DNA of 64,000 bases from Sistotremastrum niveocremeum HHB9708. Lineage: Eukaryota; Basidiomycota; Agaricomycetes; Sistotremastrales; Sistotremastraceae. The stretch covers positions 169,397 through 233,396 of the forward strand of contig KV419425.1 in the NCBI GenBank assembly GCA_001630475.1. Direction: 5' to 3'. The notes beneath the pieces are model-generated. The model was not told where the DNA came from. It worked only from the letters and a program-made list of their open reading frames with translations, and made no database searches. This document shows, one piece after another, positions 11,832-22,984 of this stretch (positions within the stretch are counted from its first letter, which is position 1; each line of letters starts with the position of its first letter). The translations under genes and the position numbers were made by a program.

Positions 11832-13168
11832 GCTTCTCCTCCTCAACGTCGGCCCGATTCAACGTCAGTACCCCTCAACCCAATTATTTGCGTCCCTTTT
11901 TACTGATTTTGGCTCTTTCCCCTTTTTTATATTCTTTTTCTCTGGACGTATAGCGCGCCGCCAACGCTCACGATAGTCACGAACCCTATGCCGACGACGG
12001 AGGGCTATTTCCACCATCTCCCCGCGACAGACCCCCCACGCGAGACAGACTCAGCGATCTCCCCTCGTTCCCCCTACCAGGAACCTTTCGTTACGGAGCA
12101 TCAGCCAATTCCTCATCGACAGGTGCATCAGGACCACCACTCCCCTCATCATCTTACGGGTATGGGTCCTCAGCCGACCGAAGACCAGGGACCGCACCTG
12201 CAGCCTATGCACTATTCGGAGGAGGAGATCGTCGACGACCAGGGACGGCAGGTGGTGCATACGAGAACGGTGTCATGGGGGGAGTACGACACGGGGGCAT
12301 GGACGGACAATCACAACAACATGTACCAGGATCAGACATACTACCCTCCTCATCATCGGGGTACCGACCACCAAGTCTCGCCGCTGGAGGATCGTCGACA
12401 GGATACTCTGTCAGCGGAGGGTCAGATGGATCCCCGTTCTCCTTCCACCCTCCCCCACTCTTACACGGCAACTCCTCCTCCGGATCCAACTTACATGTCG
12501 GAGGAGATGGTGCAGTATACTCACGACCTGGGACCGGACGACCGAGGACTGGTACGGGAGGAGAGTCACGACCCCAGAGTCGTCGACTATCAGTCATGGA
12601 GATCCTCAATGAGGGAGGAGACGAAGATGCCGATGGAGAAGATGATATCCAACTACCACCCGATACAAGCAGCAGCGCATTCACCAATCTCACCGATCGA
12701 GACGGCAGGTTCGTACGATTACCAGAGTCTCGAAATCCAGCATCAGCTTCAGTCCATGATCATGACGCACACGTACCATCAGCATCATCTCCCACATTTT
12801 CAACGACCTCCAGTACAGGCTATCCATCAGACGTATCCGGTCGATCCGTACACGAACGGGAGCGCGAGCGTCGACAGAACGCACGAGTATCAACGCCTAC
12901 CGGACGGTCTGGTTCAAGTTCAGGTTCTGGGACACCGACCTCTCCTTCCTATGCGGCTCGACAACAGCAGCCCGCATCCCCTTACGCCGGGCGTCGACTA
13001 TCCACACACTCCTCACCCACACCTCCAGCGTCCGCAGGAGTACGGAATGTACCAATGGTCGGACAATACGTATCCAGACGTGGCTCCGTCACCGGTACAG
13101 CTGGAGGGAGCTCATCGTCTCCAGGAGAATTCGAACGCAGTCCATCCGCCGCTGGCGTCCGCGTTTAA
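11832..13168 (+). CDS. Ser/Pro/Gly-rich coding segment, possible 3' exons of the zinc-finger gene (5' partial)
   Basis: Exons 11832-11863 and 11954-13168 join in phase (donor GTCAGT, acceptor GTATAG). The product has RPGTAP and RPGTG boxes, SPFSFHPPP, and a basic-then-acidic motif RRLSVMEILNEGGDEDADGE. I associate these motifs with the C-terminal half of agaric Adr1-type C2H2 proteins, so this may be the end of the upstream gene rather than a separate one. Against that, the preceding frame stops at 11264, the gap 11265-11831 is T-rich, and no good phase-1 donor is visible. No initiator ATG is assigned. A second plus-strand frame is open for 394 codons over the same DNA, but it lacks these motifs and is taken as a shadow. 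Confidence 0.55.
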
Positions 13169-16100
13169 TTGATGTCCTCGCCCACCGTCAATGTTAATAT
13201 CCTTGTCTCACTTTGTCGTCTCTTTCTTCCCGAAATGTGAAGGACTCCCCTCTTCTATCACTGTCGTATGCGGCTTCTCTCGTTTTGTTTACTTTCTTCG
13301 ATACGTTCTTGCACATAATGGTCCACTCTTTGATACCCAAAAATCATTGGCATATCGGCGAGAGTTTTATTATCATTCGTCTGCTAATTTCTTCTGATAT
13401 GATATTACCTGTCGGCCAGGCTGACTCTTGTATTTGGTATGCAGTAGTCGACATCTATTTCTCCGTTCTCCCACAGAACGGCAAGTCCAAATTCCATTGG
13501 GATGTTTTCTATAGTGGGGTACACAAATCTACTTCATGGGGTTTTCGTTTGTTTTTTTCCGATCCTTCGTGTTGTTTAGTAATGTCTCTCGTGGTCTGTG
13601 TTTTCCAACCCGACTCGTGTATCCTAATTACATACATCGCTCAACCATATGCACGGCTACTGAATGGATCTGTGAGAGCCCGAGGCGCGCATATACACAT
13701 CAACCCGTTGGATCAAAACTTGCCTTTTTCGAAAACAAGACAGGAGGGTTCATTTGCATCCGATAGGTCTCGATCTCTTCTGTACGGCATGGCCTTCCAT
13801 AGCAGAGTGAAAGGAAAAACAGTCCTCTGATGAAGCGGAAGACGGGAGAAGTACATGTAGAGCGCAGAACACAACCTTGTCCGTTCATCCATCAGAAAAA
13901 CGGCGTTCTCCCTACCATGATAGGGTCGCAAAAGAAGGAAAATGCGTTGAATGATAACGTCCTCTCAGTCTCACTCGGAGTTTTCCTTCTCCGTACCATC
14001 GTCGCGATAATCGGCGCAGAGCGAAAACAAAACAAAACACGTGTGATAGAAAGGCAACTCTCTTTCTCCGGGTGTGCCTGAGATAGGGACCTCGGGGTCC
14101 AAGCTCCGATCATGGTTGTAGCGAGCCGATATTCTGGTATTTCGCGTTCCGCTCCGAGGACTCTTACCAACTCAAGCACTGGAGATGTGCTTTGGTGGAG
14201 TAAGAGGTTTGACGATTTGTCCTTTTCTCTCAGTCTGGTCAACCATAGCAAGCATGTTATTACGACCGTACAGGTAGGATTTCTCAATCCATTGAATTAC
14301 TTCCGTCGACGCTTTGACAAAGTGCGATATCAGCTGCGCAACGAGCAATGAGCCCGATTCAATCTGATCCTTTCTGAGCTTGTTTTACGGCAGCACCTGA
14401 CTTGCGCAATTTAGGATCAAGTCAATTGAAGGTTTTGTCACCGGACCTGATCAGCAGGCAATGAGATTTGATCAAGCGATCGGATAGGGATGACGTGGTT
14501 ATCGCTACACTCAGTTGGGATCACTAAATGGTAGCAGCGCTCTGCGCCTTGTTATCCCCTCCTCCTAGTCATTGAAATATTGAGAGTTGAATAGGATTGT
14601 ATATTCATGATTCTTTAGGCACAAGTCCAGCTCGACTCTGCTCGAGGCCCTCGTGCAACAATGATCTCTTCTTTCTTCAAAATAATATTTGACCATGTGT
14701 TCATATCTTGAGACGCACGATCAGGTATGGTATTAGTTGTTGTACTATCAATACTATATCGTTACTTTTCCATCCAACGAACATCGTAGCATATTGGCGT
14801 GCAAGTCGTCGACGTCGACTGTGCTGCACAAGTGACTTCGCGTCATGCCGGAGTTAACGGGTGGTGCAGTGATGTCATTTGCAGGGTCCCCCCAGTCGAT
14901 AACAAACCCTCCCCCTGAATTGCATTCAGGGAGGAGGGGATTCAATTCGAAATTCCATGTCGCGATCGGCTCTCAGCTATCACGCAGCTGGATATTGGGG
15001 CAATTTGTCCAAACGATTGCAAGGATATCTCTAACACACTAGGACTGCTAACATCCAGCAAGTCTACCATTCCTTGATTAGATGCCCCGTTTGCTCAGCG
15101 CTACTGCCCGGGTCAAGGACCAAGGTGAAATATGTTAGTGGGAAGTATCTGAGAAGTACAGTATCATAACAACATTGACTTACTCTAGCTGTGTACGCGA
15201 AGGGAGACGATAGACGCAATCGGTTCGCTCCGCTCGCTTTGTCGTGAATGAGTCTCGGACACTACAGTTCCCGAAGATGCCGGAAGACACGGACAAAACG
15301 ATTCTTCCACTTGGAGACAGGTTTATGGACTACAGTGATCGCTTCTTACTGCCACAGTACCCTGCTAGGAGAGTCACCACGATTTGAATAGCCCTTGGAG
15401 CGACTAGAGTTGCGACATTATTTCATGGAAAGAACGGTCCTTATGGTGAGAAGTGTCAAAGCGGGCTCCCCAAATCTTATGTGTATTCTTTCAGATCGAT
15501 CCATTATGATAGGTTACGCTGAGTTGAGGACTGCTTTGTTGAACTTATTTCAAGTCGACGCTTCATTACGGACCGTGTATATCCAGATCGCGGTAACGAT
15601 GAGTGCTCCAAACCAAGCATCGCATACTCGAGTTACCCAAGCCTCCAAATGGAGTACAAGAGGCTGGAATGGCTGAAGTGTGATTGCAGCGCTGGAGAGA
15701 ACGTACACAGTATGGCATTCACTAGGCTAGCACCTACTTTTGCAACTGCGTTGAGAGAATTTGCAAACTTGCGGTTGATCATATATTAACTGAAAGTTTC
15801 TAAATTATATGTAATCAAAGCGCTCTCCTCGTGAACACAGTCTCGTTCTTAACTAGTCTGCACCAAAGTAAACAAAGCGCGTGCTTTATTCGTACGTAAC
15901 TCATGAATTCGTTCGGCCGAACCGTCGGCCCGCCCCGAGCCCCCCCCTTGTGCGCGATGCCGATCGACATTCCTTCCTCTTTTACGCTGCTTGGGCGAGG
16001 CACTCTTCGAGCAGTCATCTCACCACCCGCCAGCTTTCACAATCGAAATTTTAGCTCATCCATTGCCAGACGTGAACACGCTTTGTAACAACAGGCGTGT

Positions 16101-17495
16101 GTCGGGAACAAAGACAATATAGTAATGAGGAAATCCTGCGTTACACGGGATAATACGGACGGTTAGTCCGTACCCCGATGGTCTTGCTCACAACCGGCTA
16201 GCTAGCAGCCTCTGCGTCCTAAGTCTGCGATGCACGCCTGCATTTCATTTTGGAAATTTGGGTTCCTTTTTTGTTTGTTTGTTCCGGGAAGTAGGACGTT
16301 GACAATCGTTTAAAGGTTCGACAAGTGGCTCTGGTTCAATTCAAGAAACCTCTGTACAACAATGAATGTTGAGTTTTCACGGCCCTCACCTTCCATCATA
16401 GACATACAGGCCCTCTTCTCATCGATTTCTGGCAACAGAGCTGAACATCTCTGTGGATCGTGTTCCAATGGCTATCTCATTTTCTCTTTCATAACCGCCT
16501 TCCCATCCTTCTTTGGTAGATGGAATTTCCCCTGGGAATTTAGCGCCCGAGTAATGCGAGACGACGTTCGCGCAGGAACTTCCGTGATAGCAGCGGTGGT
16601 ACATGGAGTCTCAACGATTGGGAGAAACCCACTCCATCGGACGTCTTCGATAAGACAAAGAAGTGGCTCGTTGAACGATTTAGAAGTCGTGGTTGGCGCT
16701 CTGATGACTGGGCAATGAGCGGGCACTCCAATGTATGTCGTGTTTATTTCACTCACACTTCGTAATACCATTCAGTCAGAGTATTGCTTGTGGAATATTT
16801 GGGACGTTCGAGAAAGACCAAAAACCGGGTGGAATGGGGACAGAGCCATCCGCGTTGAGTTTGTACGCGAAATAGTACAGCGGCGACTCATCCGTGCTGC
16901 TGTTAACTGTAATTGATATATTGATTTCAGACCGACGATGTTGACTGTGAAACCAGTCGGTATCCCCGAACTGCAATTGGATGTGAGCTAATGACTTTGC
17001 GTGCCCAAACGAAGGTCTTCAGGCTTCTTGTTGAAATGATCGGCCATGGTAAGCACGGAGGAAGTGAATATATCACGATTTTTGTTGGCTGATTCTGGGT
17101 TGCAAAGTAAGTTGTAAGATAAACTTCTTCTCCAATCCGGAAATCAAATGCCCATCTGTACGGTGATATAAAAAATTAACTTTAATTCAGGAATTATCAA
17201 CGGCTTCAACACTCGCCTTATGTAGCTGCCTATGCGGATGCCTTTAACCCATCGCAGCTCATCATTCTGTTCTAATGACCCAACAGTGTCATAATGCGCG
17301 GTGGACCTCTGATAGTCGAGAGGAATTCGGTGCCACACTGGCGAATCTGTCGACTCTGATTCGACCCATCCGATCTCGCCGCAAACCGGTTTGTCTCCCG
17401 TTAGGGTTTTCTCGATCTTTTCATTCTTTGCCCCCCACCTCAGCTCATTTAATATCAACCGGGCATTCTTTGCCGTTTTTCCTTCATTCAATTCT
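13169..17495. other. intergenic, no supportable gene
   Basis: Frames on both strands are short and lack recognisable motifs or consistent splice chains. The first few hundred bases are probably the 3' UTR of the preceding gene. A minus-strand frame at 16776-16976 looks mildly protein-like but stands alone. Confidence 0.45.
14907..14938. repeat. hairpin-forming inverted repeat
   Basis: CCCTCCCCCTGAAT is followed after 3 nt by ATTCAGGGAGGAGGG, giving a 14-bp stem with a single-base bulge. It is not next to a confident gene, so its role is unclear. Confidence 0.5.
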
Positions 17496-18007
17496 CTAGA
17501 ATATCCCTGAGCTCGAGAAATATTTGGCATATGTGTCAAAGGACATTGGGGCGTCCCACTGAAAATCTAGATAGGCTATCAGATAGTCATCAGGAAAGAG
17601 CTGGATCTGTCATACCTTTCCCTGAAGAAAGCTTACTCCTGATTAGAGTTGATCTCAGGATGCAATAATTCCGAGAGCTTACCTGAAGCTCCGCGGTGAA
17701 AATACGAGAGTGAGATTCGTCTCGTCGTCCATCGATGATGCCGAGTCCTCCAATGCGTAATCTGTTGTGTTTCTTGCTTAGCACAATGTCACCCAGCTAC
17801 ATCGTGTTCACTGTGTAACGGTAAGCACGTGGAATAAAGCATTGCAGTATTGCTTACCCCTCCTATCCAGGAACCATTGTTGTCATGGAGATAACGAAAT
17901 GTGGTCTGTGACATGTCGGAGAGCTCAAACGGACATTTATCGCGAACGCACCACAAACTCGCACAACTAAAGATAGTGAGTAGACAATCATCAGCAAATA
18001 CATCCAT
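17496..18007 (-). CDS. unrecognised small multi-exon gene (possibly 5' incomplete)
   Basis: Exons on the minus strand are 18007-17858, 17796-17683 and 17558-17496. All are joined in phase 0 with GTAAGC donors, giving 108 aa if translation starts at the ATG at 18007. I do not recognise the product. It contains CASLWCVRDKCP, TTFRYLHDNNGSWIGG and a basic stretch SKKHNRLRIGG. Further protein-like sequence lies upstream on the same strand (about 18030-18280, with the words YQYLEHLSGLEYLWERQR after a phase-compatible intron). The gene may therefore be longer, with an alternative acceptor at 17966/17967 replacing the ATG. The consistent phases argue that it is real; expression and function are unknown. 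Confidence 0.4.
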
Positions 18008-18900
18008 CTAGCTTGGCTAAACGTCGCATACTATTCGCTGTCGTTCCCATAGATACTCAAGACCAGAAAGATGTTCTAAATATTGATATGCAGAGACCGT
18101 ATCTGGGAAATCGATTAGAAATATAGGTGCAGACTCAGATTATTTCTTACCTCCTTCCATGAGAATCATGCGAGTTCTCTGACTTGGTATCACTCTTTGT
18201 TCTCTAGCCGGAAGTCTGGAAAGACTAGAGAGGTTCACTCCCCTGCTTGCTGTCCAGTCTGAGTATCTCCAGCCGCGAGGATATCCTCACCAAATTAATT
18301 TAACCCCGAGGACGTCATCCCTCGGGTGAGAACGTGGTGTACATTGTACCCTTCATCGCCTCCGGTTGATTTCACGATTGGCGAGAGAACCATTTCACGG
18401 ACAAGACTCCGTCTCATGTCTCATGCGGTTGCATTGTGGTGCTACTCCAGGTACCCGTGAAGAAATAAATCAGAGAGGTACAGCCGCTTCGAGCTCTCTT
18501 ATAGAGACTCACCAATTCAGTCACTTCACAGTGCAACAGCATTCCAAGAACCGCGATCTCTTTCTTCATGCTCCAAAAGCTTGGTTGCCATGGCAAGCGC
18601 CCTCGACACGTGGAGGCTGGTGATTCCGTCTGTTATGCATATTATGCGTTGTGGGTCCAGATCTCTCACGAGCTAAGCGGCGGGATTATCTGTGTTCAGT
18701 CTGTGACCGTCCAAAGTTTCCGGATCTGTCAAAATATGAATGGCATTAAAATGCATATTTTACCCTGGTCATCGACATTCACACCTTTCTCAAATCACTC
18801 CAGGCCCGGAGGCCTGGCAGGAGGGGAAAATTGGAAGGACAGGTTAATTCAGCAGTAGGCTTGCTGGTTGGATGCTTTCGACCGAGACTCGCAATTTGGT

Positions 18901-18909
18901 TATAAATAG
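18901..18909 (+). promoter_or_regulatory. TATA-like box upstream of the pRiA4b/MYND gene
   Basis: TATAAATAG lies 210 bp upstream of the chosen ATG at 19119. The distance leaves room for a leader. Weak evidence, based on the motif alone. Confidence 0.3.
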
Positions 18910-19118
18910 AGTTCCAGAGCTTGAAAGGGACATCGCGGTACTGATGGAACAAGCAAAAACATAGCCACAAAGTTCGCGTGTTCGAGTACCTCTGTGACAA
19001 ATTTGTGACATTTCGCGATTCGAAGTCCGATCCATGCCGAGACGATCGCCGGGCAACCCGATATTTTGCTCAGGTCTACTCTTCAATATTGCCTGGGGAA
19101 TTCTTCAACACAACTTCG

Positions 19119-20973
19119 ATGTCTCGCGCTGCTGAACGCAGACTCCTCCAGTTTCTCAAGGACATACTTCAGCCCAAATATGTAAAGCTTCATCCGGATG
19201 ACCTGGGCACCTATTTGGAAGAAATTATTCTCGAAGGTTAGGCTCGTGGCAGCTCAGCTCAGGGGTCTTCAATTTCAACTCACAGGCTCACAATGCCGAT
19301 GTAGATCCTGATGATTTTATTCCGAACAGGGATCCATACGGAGAGGCACGTTCATGGGGACTGAGACCATATGATGAGGATGGAAATGAGTGGGTCGATT
19401 TGATGAAAATTATGAATCGGAGGGTACGTTATGCCACTACTCATAAACCGTTGACGGGCGATACTGATACTATTTTGTGATTAAGATGTATGCTCAGATG
19501 ATGTACATGAGCTGGGAGCCGGGTTATCCTGAGGAACAATTCGTCAAAGCTCTTGCAATTAAAAAAGTACGTTTAGGGGTCGACCAATGTTTCACTTCCC
19601 TTATGACGTCCAGGCAGAGAAGTTGAAGGCTATGGACATCAATGATCTCCGGCGTCGCGACTTCATCATCAAGATTTCCATGCCGTATGTAGTCACGATG
19701 CGTTTACATATTCGTGCTTTTCACCTCTTTCGTCCAAGCGATATCCCTTCGAAATTCAGAACTCTGGACTACGTCAGAACTCATCTGAAAAAGGGAGCAC
19801 TCGGAGACAACCTCATCTATCGACGGTTCAAAGTCTCTGGTGGCATCAATTTGGAGGCATTACAGGATAAAGTCATTCAGCCAGTCATGGGCTGGTACGT
19901 TTTACATCAACTTTCTCCATCTCAAAATCCTCATCTCTATTGATATAGGGAACGCAATCTGCATGCATACGTCTTCATGGAGCTCACCGAAGGGGCTTGT
20001 TTCGGTCCTAGGGTGCGCGTCTTTTGTTATGGCAAAAAGGCACTCGTTATTAACTGTTGTGCAGAATCCCTCGACGGTAGACGTAGCACACAAGGGAACG
20101 ATCTGTTATGACTGGCTGAAAGCAGATGACTATGTGCTTGCACACCTTGTGCAAAAGAAAGGCGACAAAATGGAATATCTGTACGATTTTGGTGATCGTT
20201 TCCTTCACTGGCTTGAGGTCAGCTCTGGTGCTGCTTTCTCCGCCGACGTTTTAATAACTTCATCAGGTCGAAGATGTTCTGCCAGTAGAAGAAAGCGATG
20301 GTGCTGTTGTTGTCTTAGAAGGCCGTGGAATGTGTCCCGCGGAGAACTCTAGCGGTAATAGGTACGTGCCAGCTGCGTTCGATCTTGGTTTTGCTTGACT
20401 CTTGTAGAACATGGGCCGGAAAGATGTACTCCTATTATCATGGCACCCCGGAGGAAAAACAACAAGTCTTACGAGAGATGAACTATGCCCCCAACTATAA
20501 AGGCAAATCAATCGACGGACGATACGACCTTCTTCGCTTCTCAGTCGATGAATGTCAGAACGATATCGCCGTGGCTTTAGGATCTCATTCATCTGTTCGA
20601 AGCGGCGGCAAACAATACGTCCAACAGTTCTATCCGGGATCCCTCCATTTTGGGGGAGACAGAAAGAAAGGGCAGTCTATATCAAAAACGTTCGATCCTG
20701 AGACCATGTGTGAAGATCATCCGAACTATCTGCAAGAGACCATTTCGGAGCGCAGAGATCGGACAAAGGTGGCACTGTGTGCGGCTTGCGGTACACCTCA
20801 TGACTTGAAGGCGTGTTCGCGATGCAAAACAATATGGTACTGCGGAAGCGCTCATCAAAAGTACGTTCAATAATCAGTGTCTTGTGTCTTGACCAGCTTG
20901 ACGGATTTTCTTGTGTAGACAACATTGGAGAACTCACAAACCTACTTGCGTGCCTATATCAAAACCGACCTGA
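19119..20973 (+). CDS. pRiA4b Orf3-like domain protein with C-terminal MYND zinc finger
   Basis: Nine exons: 19119-19236, 19305-19423, 19486-19566, 19614-19894, 19949-20012, 20065-20217, 20267-20361, 20408-20860 and 20919-20973, for 472 aa. Introns are 46-68 nt and all phases agree. The middle (about residues 160-345) matches the plasmid pRiA4b Orf3-like fold, with YLYDFGDRFLHWLEVEDVLP around 258-277 and an acidic end. This domain is a passenger of bacterial mobile elements and recurs in fungi. The C-terminus has a complete MYND finger (about 428-465) with spacing C-X2-C-X8-C-X2-C-X5-C-X3-H-X7-H-X3-C. MYND fingers mediate protein-protein contacts, so an adaptor role is likely, but the substrate is unknown. 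The start at 19119 was preferred because it begins the conserved helical segment; an in-frame ATG at 18978 is possible. A decayed copy of the last exons follows at once. Confidence 0.9.
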
Positions 20974-21157
20974 TTTTACTCTACTTGATCGTGTGGACTG
21001 TCTTTTGATCTGTTGCGGTCTCGGGATTTTTATCTCTATTTACTGTGATGTGTTCGCGCCGCTAGGGTGGTTTTGCTACAAGCATTGGAATCTGCCGGAA
21101 ACACCAACATTCATATATATCATCGTTCAGAATTGGTTTAATGGTACGCGTTATACG

Positions 21158-21372
21158 GAGACTGTCGTAGAACGAAGAGAGGGTCTGTAGGCGGCTCTAT
21201 GTGCTGCCTGTAGATCTCCGCATAATCTGAAAGCGAGTTCCCAATGTAGTCGGGCATGGTATTGTGGGGCTGCCCACCAAACGCAAGGTGCAAGATTTAT
21301 CATCATTCCTTGTGCTTATCTTTTGCACAGTTTAAAACCCCTGGCAAGCTCACAAAAGCAACAGTGTCCGCA
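21158..21372 (+). pseudogene. decayed duplicate of the MYND-finger exons
   Basis: This segment translates to a diverged copy of the end of the preceding gene. ETVVERREGL is followed by a stop (21188-21190), then ALCAACRSPHNLKA and WYCGAAHQT, with an intron at the same place and a terminal PWQAHKSNSV equivalent to HWRTHKPTCV. One zinc ligand cysteine is now serine (AS for AC) and the final Cys is also Ser. An in-frame stop plus lost ligands make it a pseudogene, left by tandem duplication and decay of the rest of the gene. Confidence 0.78.
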
Positions 21373-21781
21373 AACCAAAGCAGGCGCCTACGCGAACGTG
21401 TCTTCGTTTTTAGGTTTATTCATATCATCTTGTTTGCCTGAAATTTCCAGAAGCATTGTGATCTACCTCATTTATCTCTCCGTTTCCCGCAAGCTTTCCT
21501 GTCAAATTCCTCTCGCCTTCGTTGTTTAACAAAGTCTTTATCTTGTTGCCCGCTCCAGTGTGCATAGCTTAGGTATCGTGAACGATATGCTTTCTTCCTC
21601 GCCCTCCTTGCAAGGGAACTCGCGCCGCCAACACAAGTCGGCAGCTGATGGACGGCCGGAAAATGCGACGTCAATGATAGCATGGCCGAGGACATCATTC
21701 TTTAGGAAGCAATAGAAGTTTCTCTGTGGAATTCTCTTCCGATGGAACAGAGGATTTTCCGGGTCGAGTAAATTCTCAGTA

Positions 21782-22130
21782 GGGTCCTTCAAAGTTCAGA
21801 GCGAGGAAACGCAAAACAGTTTTCAAGTGAAAACACCTTCCTTTTTGAGAGAAACAGCTTTCGAGCGATAAGCAGCTCGGGAGCTGCTTTTCGTTGCTTG
21901 TGTGACTGCTTATTGTGACACTTGTTTTCGGCTAAATCATGCACTGTGACAAGGACCCTTATCGCCCCACGCTGATGTCTCCGCAATATCCGAAAACAAA
22001 ACAGGCGCTCGCTGACGGTAACGCAAGCAAAGTTGCGAAACAAAGCACTCAAAGTTCAGAGAGCTGCTTTCCGTCGTTTTCGTTTGCGAAAACTGTTTTG
22101 CGTTTTGGTAGTCTGAACTTTGAAGGCCCC
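21782..22130. mobile_element. MITE, 349 bp, TA target duplication
   Basis: The left end GGGTCCTTCAAAGTTCAGA (21782-) and the reverse complement of the right end GGGGCCTTCAAAGTTCAGA (-22130) match with one mismatch. The similarity continues inward through AACGCAAAACAGTTTTC, for a terminal repeat of about 55 bp. TA flanks both sides (21780-21781 and 22131-22132). An extra internal copy of CAAAGTTCAGAG lies near 22049. There is no coding capacity. A TA duplication suggests Tc1/mariner-type mobilisation, but the G-rich ends leave other superfamilies open. Confidence 0.78.
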
Positions 22131-22132
22131 TA

Positions 22133-22984
22133 GTCTCAGGCACTTGGGCCCTCTTGCTCAAAATGAGCTCTTATAAATGTCTCGTGATTTTGATACGCTG
22201 CTCCATTTCACATCGACGGCTTACTCTTGGCGTATATTTTGCGATCCCCGAGCTTGGTTGGAGAATGCTGTCTAAAAGGATTCTGCTATCTATATTTTGC
22301 TCGAATCTCAGACTGGATCGACCTTTGATTGATGCTTCGAGCGTTTGATCGCCCCTTCATAAACAACACATTGAAGCCTGCTACATTTTCAACACGTTGG
22401 CAATTGCCGCTACACCCTGTGTCGCAGGACACCTAACTCCATTCTTTCAGGGTACAAATATTTTCTCTCCGTTTATGGCCGGTTTCGTTGATTGGCTAGT
22501 AGAACGTGCTCGGGCTGAAAACGGCTTAGTTTGCTGGAGCCGCCCTTCAGCGCTTCAGCTCCTTCAGAATGGAATGGGGTACGACCTCGGTGTGGGGAAC
22601 GATTTCACAGTAGAATTAGGAGTTGCGTTCTTCCGTAAAGCTTTGGCTGCATGATAGGACTGCGCACGATCAAATTCATACATGTATCTTGTGACCTTGA
22701 CGTGCGAAACGCCCTCCTATCGAAGATCATTGCCTTTTTTGGAAAGAATACCTTACGTAATTCGATCGCGTTAAAATCCGACAGATCAGGGTCCTGTTCA
22801 GCTGCGACCCTGACCAGGTCATCACCATCATTGGTTAAGCTCGTCTACTCACTACCTTCGGAATATGACTACCATGGACATTGAATAGCACTTCGCCTCC
22901 TCTAGCTTTCGTGTGTCTGATTACACTTCGTATTGCTCATCTTGCTTTTGTTGAAGTCTTGGGAAGGATCAAGTTCTTGGGGAA
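22133..22984. other. intergenic, one weak open frame
   Basis: A plus-strand frame from 22397 to 22654 (85 codons) is moderately protein-like (PFMAGFVDWLVERARAENG) and follows a possible acceptor, but no partner exons or known motif are visible. The rest appears non-coding and includes the promoter of the following gene. Confidence 0.35.

Noticed and set aside
12205-12693. 162-codon minus-strand frame opposite the Ser/Pro-rich segment
   Set aside because: Antisense shadow of low-complexity codons.
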